A stretch of 32,423 bases of DNA, taken from positions 1 to 32,423 of the forward strand of contig NZ_MVHE01000060.1 in NCBI RefSeq assembly GCF_002086155.1. The letters are read 5' to 3'. Under the pieces are notes generated by a model. It saw nothing but the letters and a program-made list of their open reading frames with translations, ran no database searches and was not told the origin of the DNA. Both the position numbers and the translations under genes were made by a program. Origin of the DNA: Mycobacterium angelicum (lineage in GTDB: Bacteria > Actinomycetota > Actinomycetes > Mycobacteriales > Mycobacteriaceae). This document shows positions 15,114 to 23,640 of this stretch, piece after piece; position 1 is the first letter of the stretch, and every line of letters begins with the position of its first letter.

Positions 15114-15659
15114 GTGCAGTGGGCTGACTGCGAGTTCACCGGCCGGGAGTTCATCGACGACGACCTGAGCCGCTTGCACACCGAGCGGGTGGTGTTCACC
15201 GAATGCGATTTCAGCGGCGCCAACCTCAGCGAATCACAGCACCGCGGCTCGGCCTTCAGAAACTGCACGTTCAAGCGAACAACCTTGTGGCACAGCACTT
15301 TTGCGCAATGCAGCATGCTGGGCTCGGTGTTTACGCAGTGCCGGCTGCGGCCGGTGACTTTCGACGAGGTGGATTTCACGCTGGCCGTGCTCGGCGGCAA
15401 CGACCTGCGCGGTGTCGACTTGAGCGGCTGCCGGCTGCGCGAGACCAGCCTGGTGGAGGCCGACCTGCGCAAGTGCGTCCTCAACGGCGCCGACCTGCGC
15501 GGCGCCCGGACCACCGCCACCAAGCTGGACGACGCCGACCTGCGGGGCGCGATGATCGACGCCTCGTTGTGGAAAACCGCGTCCCTGATCGGGGCGCGCA
15601 TCGACGTCCCGCAAGCATTGGCGTACGCCGTGGCCCACGGGCTGCGCCTGGACGCGTAA
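15114..15659 (+). CDS. mfpA: Pentapeptide-repeat protein MfpA (DNA gyrase modulator)
   Basis: A 181-residue right-handed beta-helix protein that mimics DNA and binds gyrase, protecting it from fluoroquinolones. The start is GTG 15114 (QWADCEFTGREF). Pentapeptide repeats of the form A(D/N)LxX run through most of the chain, for example FSGANLSESQHRGSAFRNCT, LRGVDLSGCRL and ADLRGAMIDASL. It is highly similar to the M. tuberculosis MfpA (Rv3361c) sequence as I recall it. It is the last gene of the conservon-like operon and ends four bases before the convergent FHA-ABC gene. Confidence 0.97.
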   Translation: MQWADCEFTGREFIDDDLSRLHTERVVFTECDFSGANLSESQHRGSAFRNCTFKRTTLWHSTFAQCSMLGSVFTQCRLRPVTFDEVDFTLAVLGGNDLRGVDLSGCRLRETSLVEADLRKCVLNGADLRGARTTATKLDDADLRGAMIDASLWKTASLIGARIDVPQALAYAVAHGLRLDA

Positions 15660-15663
15660 ACCC

Positions 15664-17961
15664 TCAGCGCCGCAGCCGGATACGCCACAACACGAAGCCG
15701 GCATACACCCCGGACAGCACCACCAGCATGCCCATGTCGAGCAGCCACGCGCCCGCATTGTGGTTCCAGTGGCTGTCCTTCGGGCTGAACGGGCTCGGTT
15801 CCACCGTATTCAAATCCACCGTCGAGGCCGAGGCGGCAAAACCCCAGCGCGCCGGGGTCAGCCAGGACAGCTGATCGAGCACCGCGCGGTCGGTCACCGG
15901 GATCAACCCGCTGGACAGCACCAGCTGCACCATGATCGCCACCACCAGCAGCGGCAGGATCTGCTCGGTCGTGCGGGCCACCGCTGACAGGCACAGCCCC
16001 AGCATCGCCGAGGCGATACAGGTGAGGGCGACGGCGACGAACAACTCCAGCGCCGGATTGCCGAGCAGCACCGCCCCGTGCTTCGGCGTGCCTTTGCCGA
16101 GTAGGACGATGACGGTTTCGATCGCGGCCTGCGCCGTCGCGAAGACGCAGAACACCGCGACCTTGGCCATCAGGTAGGCCCGGGTGGACACGCCGAAGGC
16201 CTGCTCGCGGTGGAAGATGGCGCGCTCGCCGACCAGGTCGCGGATGGTCAGCGCGTTGCCCATGAAGACGGCGCCGACAATCAGCAACACCAAGATCTGC
16301 GCGGGTTCTGCGGGTGTCTTGCCATGCGGATCGGCCAGACCGAACCCGGTGGTACCCGGGACGGTCAGCGCAAGCGCCCCCAGAATGAACGGCAACACCG
16401 CCAAAAACGCGGTGTACCAGCGATCGGAAACGACCAGCCGGATTTGTCGGCGTGCGAGGGTGAAGAACTGACGCGACACGTCGATGCGTATCGGGTCGCC
16501 GAGGTCGCTCGGTTTCGCCTCGCGCGGCAGCTTGGGCTCGCAGCGCTGCTGGGCTAGGAAGCGCCGCTTGGCCTCGTCGGGATCGGCGCCCACTTCGATG
16601 AAAATGCGGGCCCAGTTGGTGGTGCCCATGACCGAGCCGATCCGGTCGGGCGGTCCGCAGAATGCCACCTTGCCGCCCGGTGCCATCAGCAGCAACTGGT
16701 CGCACAGGTCGAGATGGGACACCGAGTGCGTCACCACCAGCACAGTGCGCCCGGCGTCGGCCAGCTTGCGCAGCATCACCATGACCTGCGAATCCAGCGC
16801 CGGGTCCAGGCCCGTGGTCGGCTCGTCGAGGATCAGCAGTGACGGCCCGGTGAGCAGCTCCAGCGCCACCGACGCGCGTTTGCGCTGGCCGCCGGACAGT
16901 TTGTCCACCCGGGTGCCGGCGTGTTCGGTCAGATCGAGCTCGTCGAGCACCCGCGCCACCACCTGCGACCGGTCGGCCGCGCTGGTGTCCGGCGGCAACC
17001 GCAGCTCGGCGGCATAGCCGAGCGCTTGGTTGACGGTCAGCTGGCGATGCACGACGTCGTCCTGCGGGACCATGCCGATTCTGCTGCGCAGCGTCGGGTA
17101 CTCGGCGTGGATGTCATGCCCCGCGAAGGTGACCGAGCCGGCGCTGGGGCAGGTGTAGCCGGCGATCAGCCTGGCCAGTGTCGTCTTGCCGGCGCCCGAG
17201 CCGCCGATGATCGCCGTCAGGGTGCCCGGCCGCGCGGTCAGCGAGACGTTGTCGAGCAGCTCCTTGCCGTCGACGTTGAAGTGCACGCCGCTGACCTCCA
17301 GGCCGCCGGCGCGCGCCGCGGTGTCGGTGTGGTCGATCAGCCGGCCCCCGCTGAACACCAGGTCGACGTTGCCGATGGTGACAACGTCGCCCTCGCTGAG
17401 CACCGCTGATCCGACCCGGATCCCGTTCACGTAGGTGCCGTTGATGCTGCGCGCATCCCGTATTTCGGTGCCGATAGACGTCTGCACCAGGCAGGCGTGG
17501 TGCCGGGACGCCAGCACGTCGGCGACCACGATGTCGTTGTCGGCGGCGCGACCGATCCTCGTCGAGCCGGCTTGCCGGTCGGTTGCCGACGGCAGGGTCA
17601 CCGTCGGCAGGGCAGGCAGGGGAGTCGTGCGCTCGCGCTGCTCCGGCCAACCGGGCGGTCCGACCTCGAAGGTCAGGCATGGCCCGTCGGGATCGCCGAT
17701 GTTGAGCCGTTGGCCGTCGCGGATGTCGATCGTCCGGACGTGACGCTTGTTCAGATAGGTGCCGTTGCGGGAGCGGTTGTCGATCGCCAGCCACCGGCCG
17801 CGATCGAAACGCAGTAGCAGGTGCGCCCGCGAGATCAGCGGATGCGCTATCGGTATGTCAGCGTGCACGCTGCTGCCGACCACTATGTCGTGACCCGCTG
17901 AGAAGCTGCGTTCGGAACCGTTACCCCGGACGGTGAGCATTGGTGGCGCCACCGTGTTCAT
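15664..17961 (-). CDS. FHA-FHA-ABC transporter, paralogue A (Rv1747-like)
   Basis: A 765-residue half-transporter of the Rv1747 type. Order: FHA1 (about 9-100), short linker (101-133), FHA2 (134-205; IGRAADNDIV, SRHHA, SINGTYVNG), ABC ATPase with Walker A GGSGAGKTT (253-261), signature LSGGQRKR and Walker B LLILDEPTTGLDP, then about six membrane helices. FHA1 lacks the phosphate-binding Arg after Gly29 (Ser30 instead) but keeps Ser44. Rv1747 is regulated by PknF phosphorylation and its linker Thr residues bind the FHA domains; here the linker is very short. Substrate unknown, lipids or lipo-oligosaccharides suspected for the family. ATG 17961 chosen; M8 is possible. Confidence 0.93.
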   Translation of the reverse strand: MNTVAPPMLTVRGNGSERSFSAGHDIVVGSSVHADIPIAHPLISRAHLLLRFDRGRWLAIDNRSRNGTYLNKRHVRTIDIRDGQRLNIGDPDGPCLTFEVGPPGWPEQRERTTPLPALPTVTLPSATDRQAGSTRIGRAADNDIVVADVLASRHHACLVQTSIGTEIRDARSINGTYVNGIRVGSAVLSEGDVVTIGNVDLVFSGGRLIDHTDTAARAGGLEVSGVHFNVDGKELLDNVSLTARPGTLTAIIGGSGAGKTTLARLIAGYTCPSAGSVTFAGHDIHAEYPTLRSRIGMVPQDDVVHRQLTVNQALGYAAELRLPPDTSAADRSQVVARVLDELDLTEHAGTRVDKLSGGQRKRASVALELLTGPSLLILDEPTTGLDPALDSQVMVMLRKLADAGRTVLVVTHSVSHLDLCDQLLLMAPGGKVAFCGPPDRIGSVMGTTNWARIFIEVGADPDEAKRRFLAQQRCEPKLPREAKPSDLGDPIRIDVSRQFFTLARRQIRLVVSDRWYTAFLAVLPFILGALALTVPGTTGFGLADPHGKTPAEPAQILVLLIVGAVFMGNALTIRDLVGERAIFHREQAFGVSTRAYLMAKVAVFCVFATAQAAIETVIVLLGKGTPKHGAVLLGNPALELFVAVALTCIASAMLGLCLSAVARTTEQILPLLVVAIMVQLVLSSGLIPVTDRAVLDQLSWLTPARWGFAASASTVDLNTVEPSPFSPKDSHWNHNAGAWLLDMGMLVVLSGVYAGFVLWRIRLRR

Positions 17962-18014
17962 GCCGACTAGCTGTAGCCCCTGATCACGGCTTCCAAACTA
18001 TGATCAGGCCCACC

Positions 18015-20456
18015 TCAGCGCTTGAGCCGGATCCGCCACCACACGATCACGGTGTAGACCACCGACAGCGCGGCCAGCATCGCCATGTCGAATCCCCACG
18101 CGGCACGAGAATGCGTCCAGTGGCTGTCCTCGGGGCTGATGGAACCCGGGACCAGCTGGCGCAGGTTGACCGTGGCCGCCGACGCCGAATAACCCCACCG
18201 CGAGGGCACCGCCCAGGACAGCTGATCGAGGAAGATCCGGTTGGTCACCGGGACCATCCCGCCGGCGAGCACCAACTGCAGCATCAGCGATACCACCAGC
18301 AGGGGCATGATCTGCTCGTTCGAGCGGGCCGCTGACGACAACAGCAATCCGAGGATCGCGCAGGCCACACACGTCGCGGCGACGCTGACGAACAGTTCGA
18401 AACTGGGATTACCCAGCAGCACGGCCTTTTGCTTGGGCGCGCCCTTGCCCACCAGCACGATGGCGGTCGCGATGGCTGCCTGAATGATCGCGAAGAAGCA
18501 GAACACGGTGATCTTCGCCCCGAGGTAAGCCCAGGTCGATAGGCCGACGGCCTGCTCGCGACGGAAGATGGCGCGCTCGCCGATCAGGTCGCGGATCGTC
18601 AAAGCGGTGCCCATGAACACCGCGGCAATGGACAGCAGAGTCAGTATCTGCGCGGCTTCGTCGGGAGTGTTGCTGCCGGGTTCGCCCATGCCGAAACCCC
18701 GGTTGCCCGGAACCGTCAGCGACAGCACACCCAGGATGAACGGCAGGATCGCCAGGAACACGAAGTAGGCGCGGTCGGCCACCACCAGGCGGACCTGCCG
18801 GCGCGCGATCGTGGTGAACTGCCGGCGCACGCTGGTGTGCGCCGGTGTCCCCAAATCGCCCGGCGTCTGGGTTTGCGACTGCGGTGGCGGCTGGTTCTGG
18901 GCCAGAAAGCGGCGATTGGCCTCGTCGGGGTCGGCGCCCACCTTCGCGAAAATCTGGGCCCAGTTGGTGGTGCCCATGGCTTCGCCGATCTGGTCGGGCG
19001 GGCCCAGGAAGGCGGTCTTGCCGCCGGGTGCCATCAGCAGCACCTGATCGCAGACGTCGAGGTAGGTCAACGAGTGCGTGACCACCAGCACCACCCGCCC
19101 GGCGTCGGCGAGCTGGCGCAGCATGTTCATCACCTGCAGGTCCAGCGCGGGGTCCAGCCCCGAGGTCGGCTCGTCGAGGATCAGCAACGACGGTCCGGTG
19201 AGCAGCTCCAGCGCCACCGATGCACGCTTGCGCTGGCCGCCGGACAGCTTGTCGACGCGGGTGTCGGCGTGCTGGGTCAGCCCCAATTCGTCGAGCACCT
19301 GGGCGATCACCCGCGCCCGGTCCTCCTTGCTGGTGTCGGGCGGCAGCCGCAGCTCGGCGGCGTAGCCAAGCGCCTGGTTGATGGTCAGCTGACGATGGAC
19401 GACGTCGTCTTGGGGGACCATGCCGATGCGGCTGCGCAGCGACGCGTATTCGGTATGGATGTTGTGGCCCTCGAAGGTCACCGCGCCCGAGCTTGGCGTG
19501 GTGTATCCGGCGATCAGGCGCGCCAGTGTGGTCTTCCCGGCGCCGGAGCCGCCGATGACGGCGGTCAGCGTGCCGGGACGAGCGGTCATCGAGACCTTGT
19601 CGAGCAGGTTCTTGCCGTCGACGCTGTAGGTGACCGCATTGACCTCCAGGCCGCCGGTGCGGGAGGCCGCTTCGGTGCGGCGAACCAGATTGCCGGCGGT
19701 GAACACCAGGTCGACGTTGCCGATGGTGACCACGTCGCCCTCTTTGAGGATGGCCGAGCCGACCCGGATCCCGTTGACGAAAGTCCCGTTGATGCTGTGC
19801 GCGTCGCGGATCTCGGTGCCGATCGACGTCGGGATCAGGTACGCATGCCGGCGCGACGCCAGCACATCGGCGATCACGATGGCGTTGTCGTCCGCGCGGC
19901 CAATCCAGGCCGCTTCCCCGGTGGCCGGCGCAAGTCCCGTCTCGGCGCCCAGGACGTTGACCTTCCCGGTCGGCAGCTGCGACACGGTGATGTCCGGGGA
20001 CTTGACGGTCGGCGCGATGATCGGAATTTGCTCGGTGCGCTGCGCGAGGTCGGTGGGATGCGGCGGCTCGGCCTGTCCCGGCGGCCCGCTGGGCGGCGGC
20101 TTGAGCGGTATGCGCTCCGTCGGAGGCAGCAGCCCGACGATGCCCCGGTGATGTCCGACCTCGAAGGTGATGCGTGGCCCGTCGGCCCGCCCGAGGTTGA
20201 TGGCCAGGCCGTCGCGAATGTCGACGTGCGGTACCCGGCGGCCGTTGACGAAGATTCCGTTCGCCGAGTTGTTGTCGATCGCGACCCAGCCGCTCTGCTC
20301 GAACCGCAGCAGCAGATGCGCGCGGGCGATCAGCGGATGCGCCACGCGCAGATCGGCGCGCAGGTCGCTGCCGACAACCACGTCGGGTCCAGCCGCGAAA
20401 CTTCGCTGTAGATGGTCAGATCGAACAGTCAGCACCGGCCGCTGGGCTCGAGTCAT
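18015..20456 (-). CDS. FHA-FHA-ABC transporter, paralogue B (Rv1747-like)
   Basis: An 813-residue paralogue of the same design. FHA1 about 9-100, linker 101-182 with Pro-rich and Thr-containing segments, FHA2 183-255 (IGRADDNAIV, SRRHA), ATPase with Walker A at 302-310, LSGGQRKR, LLILDEPTSGLDP, and a C-terminal membrane domain ending in WWRIRLKR. FHA1 is degenerate at three binding positions: Ser30 for Arg, Ala44 for the Ser of SRAH, and NGIF for NGTF. Phosphothreonine binding by FHA1 is therefore doubtful, while FHA2 looks intact. A TAGGGT -10 element six bases before ATG 20456 suggests its own leaderless promoter. Confidence 0.93.
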   Translation of the reverse strand: MTRAQRPVLTVRSDHLQRSFAAGPDVVVGSDLRADLRVAHPLIARAHLLLRFEQSGWVAIDNNSANGIFVNGRRVPHVDIRDGLAINLGRADGPRITFEVGHHRGIVGLLPPTERIPLKPPPSGPPGQAEPPHPTDLAQRTEQIPIIAPTVKSPDITVSQLPTGKVNVLGAETGLAPATGEAAWIGRADDNAIVIADVLASRRHAYLIPTSIGTEIRDAHSINGTFVNGIRVGSAILKEGDVVTIGNVDLVFTAGNLVRRTEAASRTGGLEVNAVTYSVDGKNLLDKVSMTARPGTLTAVIGGSGAGKTTLARLIAGYTTPSSGAVTFEGHNIHTEYASLRSRIGMVPQDDVVHRQLTINQALGYAAELRLPPDTSKEDRARVIAQVLDELGLTQHADTRVDKLSGGQRKRASVALELLTGPSLLILDEPTSGLDPALDLQVMNMLRQLADAGRVVLVVTHSLTYLDVCDQVLLMAPGGKTAFLGPPDQIGEAMGTTNWAQIFAKVGADPDEANRRFLAQNQPPPQSQTQTPGDLGTPAHTSVRRQFTTIARRQVRLVVADRAYFVFLAILPFILGVLSLTVPGNRGFGMGEPGSNTPDEAAQILTLLSIAAVFMGTALTIRDLIGERAIFRREQAVGLSTWAYLGAKITVFCFFAIIQAAIATAIVLVGKGAPKQKAVLLGNPSFELFVSVAATCVACAILGLLLSSAARSNEQIMPLLVVSLMLQLVLAGGMVPVTNRIFLDQLSWAVPSRWGYSASAATVNLRQLVPGSISPEDSHWTHSRAAWGFDMAMLAALSVVYTVIVWWRIRLKR

Positions 20457-20462
20457 CAGTTC

Positions 20463-20468
20463 ACCCTA
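20463..20468 (-). promoter_or_regulatory. -10 element for FHA-ABC paralogue B
   Basis: On the minus strand TAGGGT ends six bases before ATG 20456. It lies in the 18-bp gap after paralogue C and resembles the TAGAGT found at the same distance in front of paralogue C. Leaderless transcription is inferred. Confidence 0.5.
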
Positions 20469-20474
20469 GGCGTG

Positions 20475-23090
20475 TCAGCGTCGCTTGAGCCGGATCTTCC
20501 ACCACACGATCGCGCCGTACACGACGCTCAGCACCCCCAGCATCGCCATGTCGAACAGCCAGGCGCTGGCCTTGTGGTCCCAGTGCTGGTCTTTAGGGTC
20601 GGTTGGGCCCGGCACCAGCCGGTGGGTGTCGATCGTCGAGGCCGACGCCGCAAAGCCCCATCGCGCGGGCGTGGCCCACGACAACTGGTCGAGCAGGAAC
20701 CGGTCGGTCACCCAGATCATGCCGCCGGAGAACACCAGCTGCGACATGATCGACACCACCAGCATCGGCATGATCTGGTCCTGGGATTGGGCCAGCGACG
20801 ACAGCGCCATACCGAGCATCGCCGACGCCACACAGGTCGCCGCCACGGTGACGAACAGCTCGAACCTGACATCGCCGAGCAGTACGGCGTCGGACAGGGG
20901 CTTGCCCCAGCCGACCACCGAGATGATGGTGGCGATCGCGGCCTGAATAACCGCGAAGGCACAGAACACCACGATCTTGGCGCCCATATACGCCGCGGTC
21001 GACAGGCCGACGGCCTGTTCTCGCCTGAAGATGGGACGTTCGCCGATCAGGTCGCGGATGGTCAGCGCCGTACCCATGAACACCGCGCCGACGTTGAGCA
21101 TCACCAGAATCTGGTCGGGCTGGGCGGGATTGTTGCCCATCGGATCCGACATGCCGTAGCCGGTTTTGCCGCGAACGGTCAGCGTCAGGATGCCGATGAG
21201 GAACGGCAACAGCGCCAGGAACACCGTGTAGCCGCGATCGGAGACCACCAGCCGAATCTGGCGGCGCGCCACCGTGGAGAACTGCCGGAGGACGTCGGTG
21301 TGCACCGGCTCGCCCAGGTCAGCCGGGCTGGATTCGGCCGCGGCGACCGGCGGGGGTTGGTTCTCGGCGAGGAAGCGGCGGTTGGCCTCGTCGGGATCGG
21401 CGCCCACCTTGGTGAAGATGTCGGCCCAGTTGGTGGTGCCCATGGCCGCACCGATCTGGCTGGGCGGGCCGAGGAACGCCGTCTTGCCGCCGGGGGCCAC
21501 CAGCAGCAGCTGATCGCACACGTCCAGGTAGGACACCGAGTGGGTGACGACGAGCACCACGCGGCCGGCGTCGGCCAGCTGACGCAGCATCATCATCACC
21601 TGGCGGTCCAGGGCGGGGTCCAGGCCGGTGGTCGGCTCGTCCAGGATCAGCAGCGACGGCCCGGTGAGCAGTTCCAGGGCCACCGACGCGCGTTTGCGCT
21701 GGCCGCCGGACAGCTTGTCGACGCGGGTGTCGGCATGCTTGGTCAGCTCGAGTTCCTCGAGCACCTGCGCGACCACCTGGGCCCGGTCGGCTTTGCTGGT
21801 GTCGGGCGGCAGCCGCAGCTCGGCGGCGTAGCCCAGCGCCTGGTTGACGGTCAGCTGGCGGTGCACCACGTCGTCCTGGGGGACCATGCCGATCCTGCTG
21901 CGCATGGACGCGTACTCGGCGTGGATGTTGTGGCCCTCGAAGGTCACCGTGCCGGAGCTGGGGCTGGTGTAACCGGCGATCAGCCGCGACAGCGTGGTCT
22001 TGCCCGCACCGGAGCCGCCGATGATGGCGGTCAGGGTGCCAGGGCGGGCGGTCATCGTGATGTGGTCGAGCAGTTGCTTTCCGCCCTCGACGGTGAAGGT
22101 GACCGCGTTGACCTCCAGGCCGCCGGTGCGGGTGGCGGCTTCGGTGCGGCGGACCAGGGTGCCCCGGCTGAAGACCAGGTCGACGTTGCCGATGGTGACG
22201 ACGTCGCCTTCGCTCAGGATCGCCGACCCCACCCGGACGCCGTTGACGAAGGTGCCGTTGACGCTTTGGGCGTCGCGGATCTCGGCGCCCAGCGGGGTCA
22301 GGTTCAAGAAGGCGTGGTGCCGCGAGGCCAGGACGTCCTGGATGACGATGTCGTTGTCGGTGGAGCGTCCGATGGTGACCGAACCCGGCGGCTTCTCGTG
22401 CGAGCCGGTGCGGGTCAGCAGGGCCTGGAACATTTTCGTGGCGATGTTGCCCGAGTCGGGCGGCTTGACGGCGCGCGACGAGATGTGGGCGTGCGGCCCG
22501 GGACGCGACGGCGCCGGCGGCTGCCCGGACGGCCACGGCGCCGAGCTGCTGGGATACATGGGCTGACCGGCTTTGCCCGCCGGCGGCGGGGGACCGGCGC
22601 CGGGATGGGTTCGGGTCGGCGGCGGCGGGCCCCAGTTATTCGGTTGCCGGCCGGATGGCGGCGGTCCGGGCGGACCCGGCGGCCAGGGTGCTGACGGCGC
22701 CGAGGTCCCCGAGGGCCCCGCCGCGGCCGGCTGCACAATCGGCATCGACTCGGTCTGCGGTGGCCGCCCGGCCATGCCGCGGTGCCGCCCGACTTCGAAG
22801 CTCAGCAGCGGCCCGTCGGGATTTCCGATGTTGATGGACTGGCCGTCCTGGATGTCGACGACCGGCACCCGCCGACCGTTGGCGAATGTTCCGTTGAGTG
22901 AGTTGTTGTCGATGGCCAGCCAGCGGCCCTGATCGAAGCGCAGCAGCAGGTGCGCGCGCGAGATCAGCGGATGGGTGATCCGCAGGTCGGCCCGCAGGTC
23001 GCGGCCGACGACTACGTCATGGCCCGCCGCGAAGGTTCGTTCCGACCCGTCATAACGAACGGTCAGCGCTGGCGGGGCTGTTGGGGGCAT
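20475..23090 (-). CDS. FHA-FHA-ABC transporter, paralogue C (closest in design to Rv1747)
   Basis: The longest copy, 871 residues from ATG 23090 (MPPTAPPALTVRYDG); an upstream ATG at 23153 would add 21 Arg-rich residues and is disfavoured by a leaderless -10 at 23098-23103. FHA1 (9-100) keeps R30, S44 and NGTF. A 136-residue Pro/Gly/Ser linker (101-236) resembles the disordered, Thr-containing linker that controls Rv1747. FHA2 (237-310), Walker A (358-366), LSGGQRKR, LLILDEPTTGLDP and the membrane domain are all intact. Its length nearly equals the known Rv1747, so it is probably the parental form. It diverges from the peptide/YcaO/TfuA locus across 255 bp. Confidence 0.93.
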   Translation of the reverse strand: MPPTAPPALTVRYDGSERTFAAGHDVVVGRDLRADLRITHPLISRAHLLLRFDQGRWLAIDNNSLNGTFANGRRVPVVDIQDGQSINIGNPDGPLLSFEVGRHRGMAGRPPQTESMPIVQPAAAGPSGTSAPSAPWPPGPPGPPPSGRQPNNWGPPPPTRTHPGAGPPPPAGKAGQPMYPSSSAPWPSGQPPAPSRPGPHAHISSRAVKPPDSGNIATKMFQALLTRTGSHEKPPGSVTIGRSTDNDIVIQDVLASRHHAFLNLTPLGAEIRDAQSVNGTFVNGVRVGSAILSEGDVVTIGNVDLVFSRGTLVRRTEAATRTGGLEVNAVTFTVEGGKQLLDHITMTARPGTLTAIIGGSGAGKTTLSRLIAGYTSPSSGTVTFEGHNIHAEYASMRSRIGMVPQDDVVHRQLTVNQALGYAAELRLPPDTSKADRAQVVAQVLEELELTKHADTRVDKLSGGQRKRASVALELLTGPSLLILDEPTTGLDPALDRQVMMMLRQLADAGRVVLVVTHSVSYLDVCDQLLLVAPGGKTAFLGPPSQIGAAMGTTNWADIFTKVGADPDEANRRFLAENQPPPVAAAESSPADLGEPVHTDVLRQFSTVARRQIRLVVSDRGYTVFLALLPFLIGILTLTVRGKTGYGMSDPMGNNPAQPDQILVMLNVGAVFMGTALTIRDLIGERPIFRREQAVGLSTAAYMGAKIVVFCAFAVIQAAIATIISVVGWGKPLSDAVLLGDVRFELFVTVAATCVASAMLGMALSSLAQSQDQIMPMLVVSIMSQLVFSGGMIWVTDRFLLDQLSWATPARWGFAASASTIDTHRLVPGPTDPKDQHWDHKASAWLFDMAMLGVLSVVYGAIVWWKIRLKRR

Positions 23091-23097
23091 CGAATCA

Positions 23098-23103
23098 ACT
23101 CTA
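23098..23103 (-). promoter_or_regulatory. -10 element for FHA-ABC paralogue C
   Basis: Minus-strand TAGAGT followed by seven bases and then ATG 23090. This fits the mycobacterial TANNNT consensus and leaderless spacing, and it decides the start codon of paralogue C. Confidence 0.6.
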
Positions 23104-23345
23104 GCCAAGGCGGGGATTACTGTTGCTGTCCGCCGCGTTCGGGTCGGCCGCATCGTCGAAATGCGGCCGACTCTTCGCTGTGGGACTCCGCAATTCTGCG
23201 GTGAACTGGCTCGATAATTCCCGGTTATGGCTCTTTAGCCAATAGGTGTTAGACGCGCCGCGCTGCTGGCAGGCATCCTTGGGCACGTGCGGGAGCTGCC
23301 ATTACGGAATCCGCCACAGCATCGGAACTGACGGAAGGATACCGC

Positions 23346-23438
23346 GTGTCCCACGAAGCCTTGTTCACCGAAAACGAATCGGCATATACGTCGGGAGCCG
23401 TCCTAGTCGCCCTCACCGAAGACACCGTCGTCGATTGA
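23346..23438 (+). CDS. RiPP precursor peptide candidate upstream of YcaO, peptide 1
   Basis: A 30-residue peptide from GTG 23346 with GGAAGGA upstream. The head (V/M)SHEALFTENESAY fits the same 14-residue motif as the four genes at 9297-9922. The 16-residue tail is rich in Val, Thr and Ala and ends in DTVVD. It contains no Cys. Its position as first gene before a YcaO and a TfuA protein makes a precursor role likely. The head would serve as the recognition leader and the tail as the modified core; the cleavage site is unknown. Confidence 0.82.
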   Translation: MSHEALFTENESAYTSGAVLVALTEDTVVD

Positions 23439-23473
23439 GTGCGGTGCGATATGCGGTAACCGCTCATCGGCAG

Positions 23474-23486
23474 GAAAGGAGGTGAT
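23474..23486 (+). promoter_or_regulatory. Extended Shine-Dalgarno of precursor peptide 2
   Basis: GAAAGGAGGTGAT is 13 contiguous bases complementary to the conserved 3' end of 16S rRNA, three bases before ATG 23490 (seven from the AGGAGG core). Such a long match is rare and predicts very efficient initiation, as expected for a peptide made in excess over its modifying enzymes. Confidence 0.85.
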
Positions 23487-23489
23487 TCC

Positions 23490-23579
23490 ATGTCCCACGA
23501 ACTTCTGTTCATCGAAGACGAGGCAACGTACCGGCTCCACTATGTCTGCTACTGGTTCAACGGGGACTGCATCGACTAG
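23490..23579 (+). CDS. RiPP precursor peptide candidate upstream of YcaO, peptide 2 (two Cys)
   Basis: A 29-residue peptide from ATG 23490 behind an exceptionally strong ribosome site. The head MSHELLFIEDEATY carries the shared motif. The 15-residue tail RLHYVCYWFNGDCID is unlike all the others: aromatic, with two Cys seven residues apart. These Cys could form azolines/azoles, a disulfide or thioether, besides any backbone thioamide. It ends in an acidic residue preceded by Ile, like peptide 1 (VVD). A hairpin terminator or attenuator follows 30 bases downstream, before the YcaO gene. Confidence 0.85.
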   Translation: MSHELLFIEDEATYRLHYVCYWFNGDCID

Positions 23580-23609
23580 AGCTGCGATGTAGTCCAAGGA
23601 TGGCGCTGG

Positions 23610-23640
23610 TGGGGGCTTGTTGCCAGGCAACGAACCCCCA
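23610..23640 (+). terminator. Hairpin terminator/attenuator between precursors and YcaO gene
   Basis: TGGGGG (23610-23615) pairs with CCCCCA (23635-23640), and GTTGC (23619-23623) with GCAAC (23627-23631), leaving a short internal loop and a three-base apex. A T-rich segment (AATTTTGTTCTC) begins 12 bases later. This should stop most transcripts after the peptide genes and let a minority continue into the enzymes. Confidence 0.65.

Noticed and set aside
14534..16705. Minus-strand open frame of 723 codons across mfpB, mfpA and FHA-ABC A
   Set aside because: Antisense to mfpB and mfpA and in the wrong frame of the ABC gene; Arg/Ala-rich translation without recognisable motifs.
20412..22694. 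Long plus-strand open frame (760 codons) opposite the FHA-ABC genes
   Set aside because: It is antisense to two clear ABC transporter genes, crosses their boundary, is rich in His, Gly, Gln and Arg with no domain, and exists because high GC suppresses stop codons.
23091..23345. Promoter search upstream of precursor peptide 1
   Set aside because: An AT-richer patch near 23211-23251 exists, but no TANNNT element with convincing spacing could be fixed.
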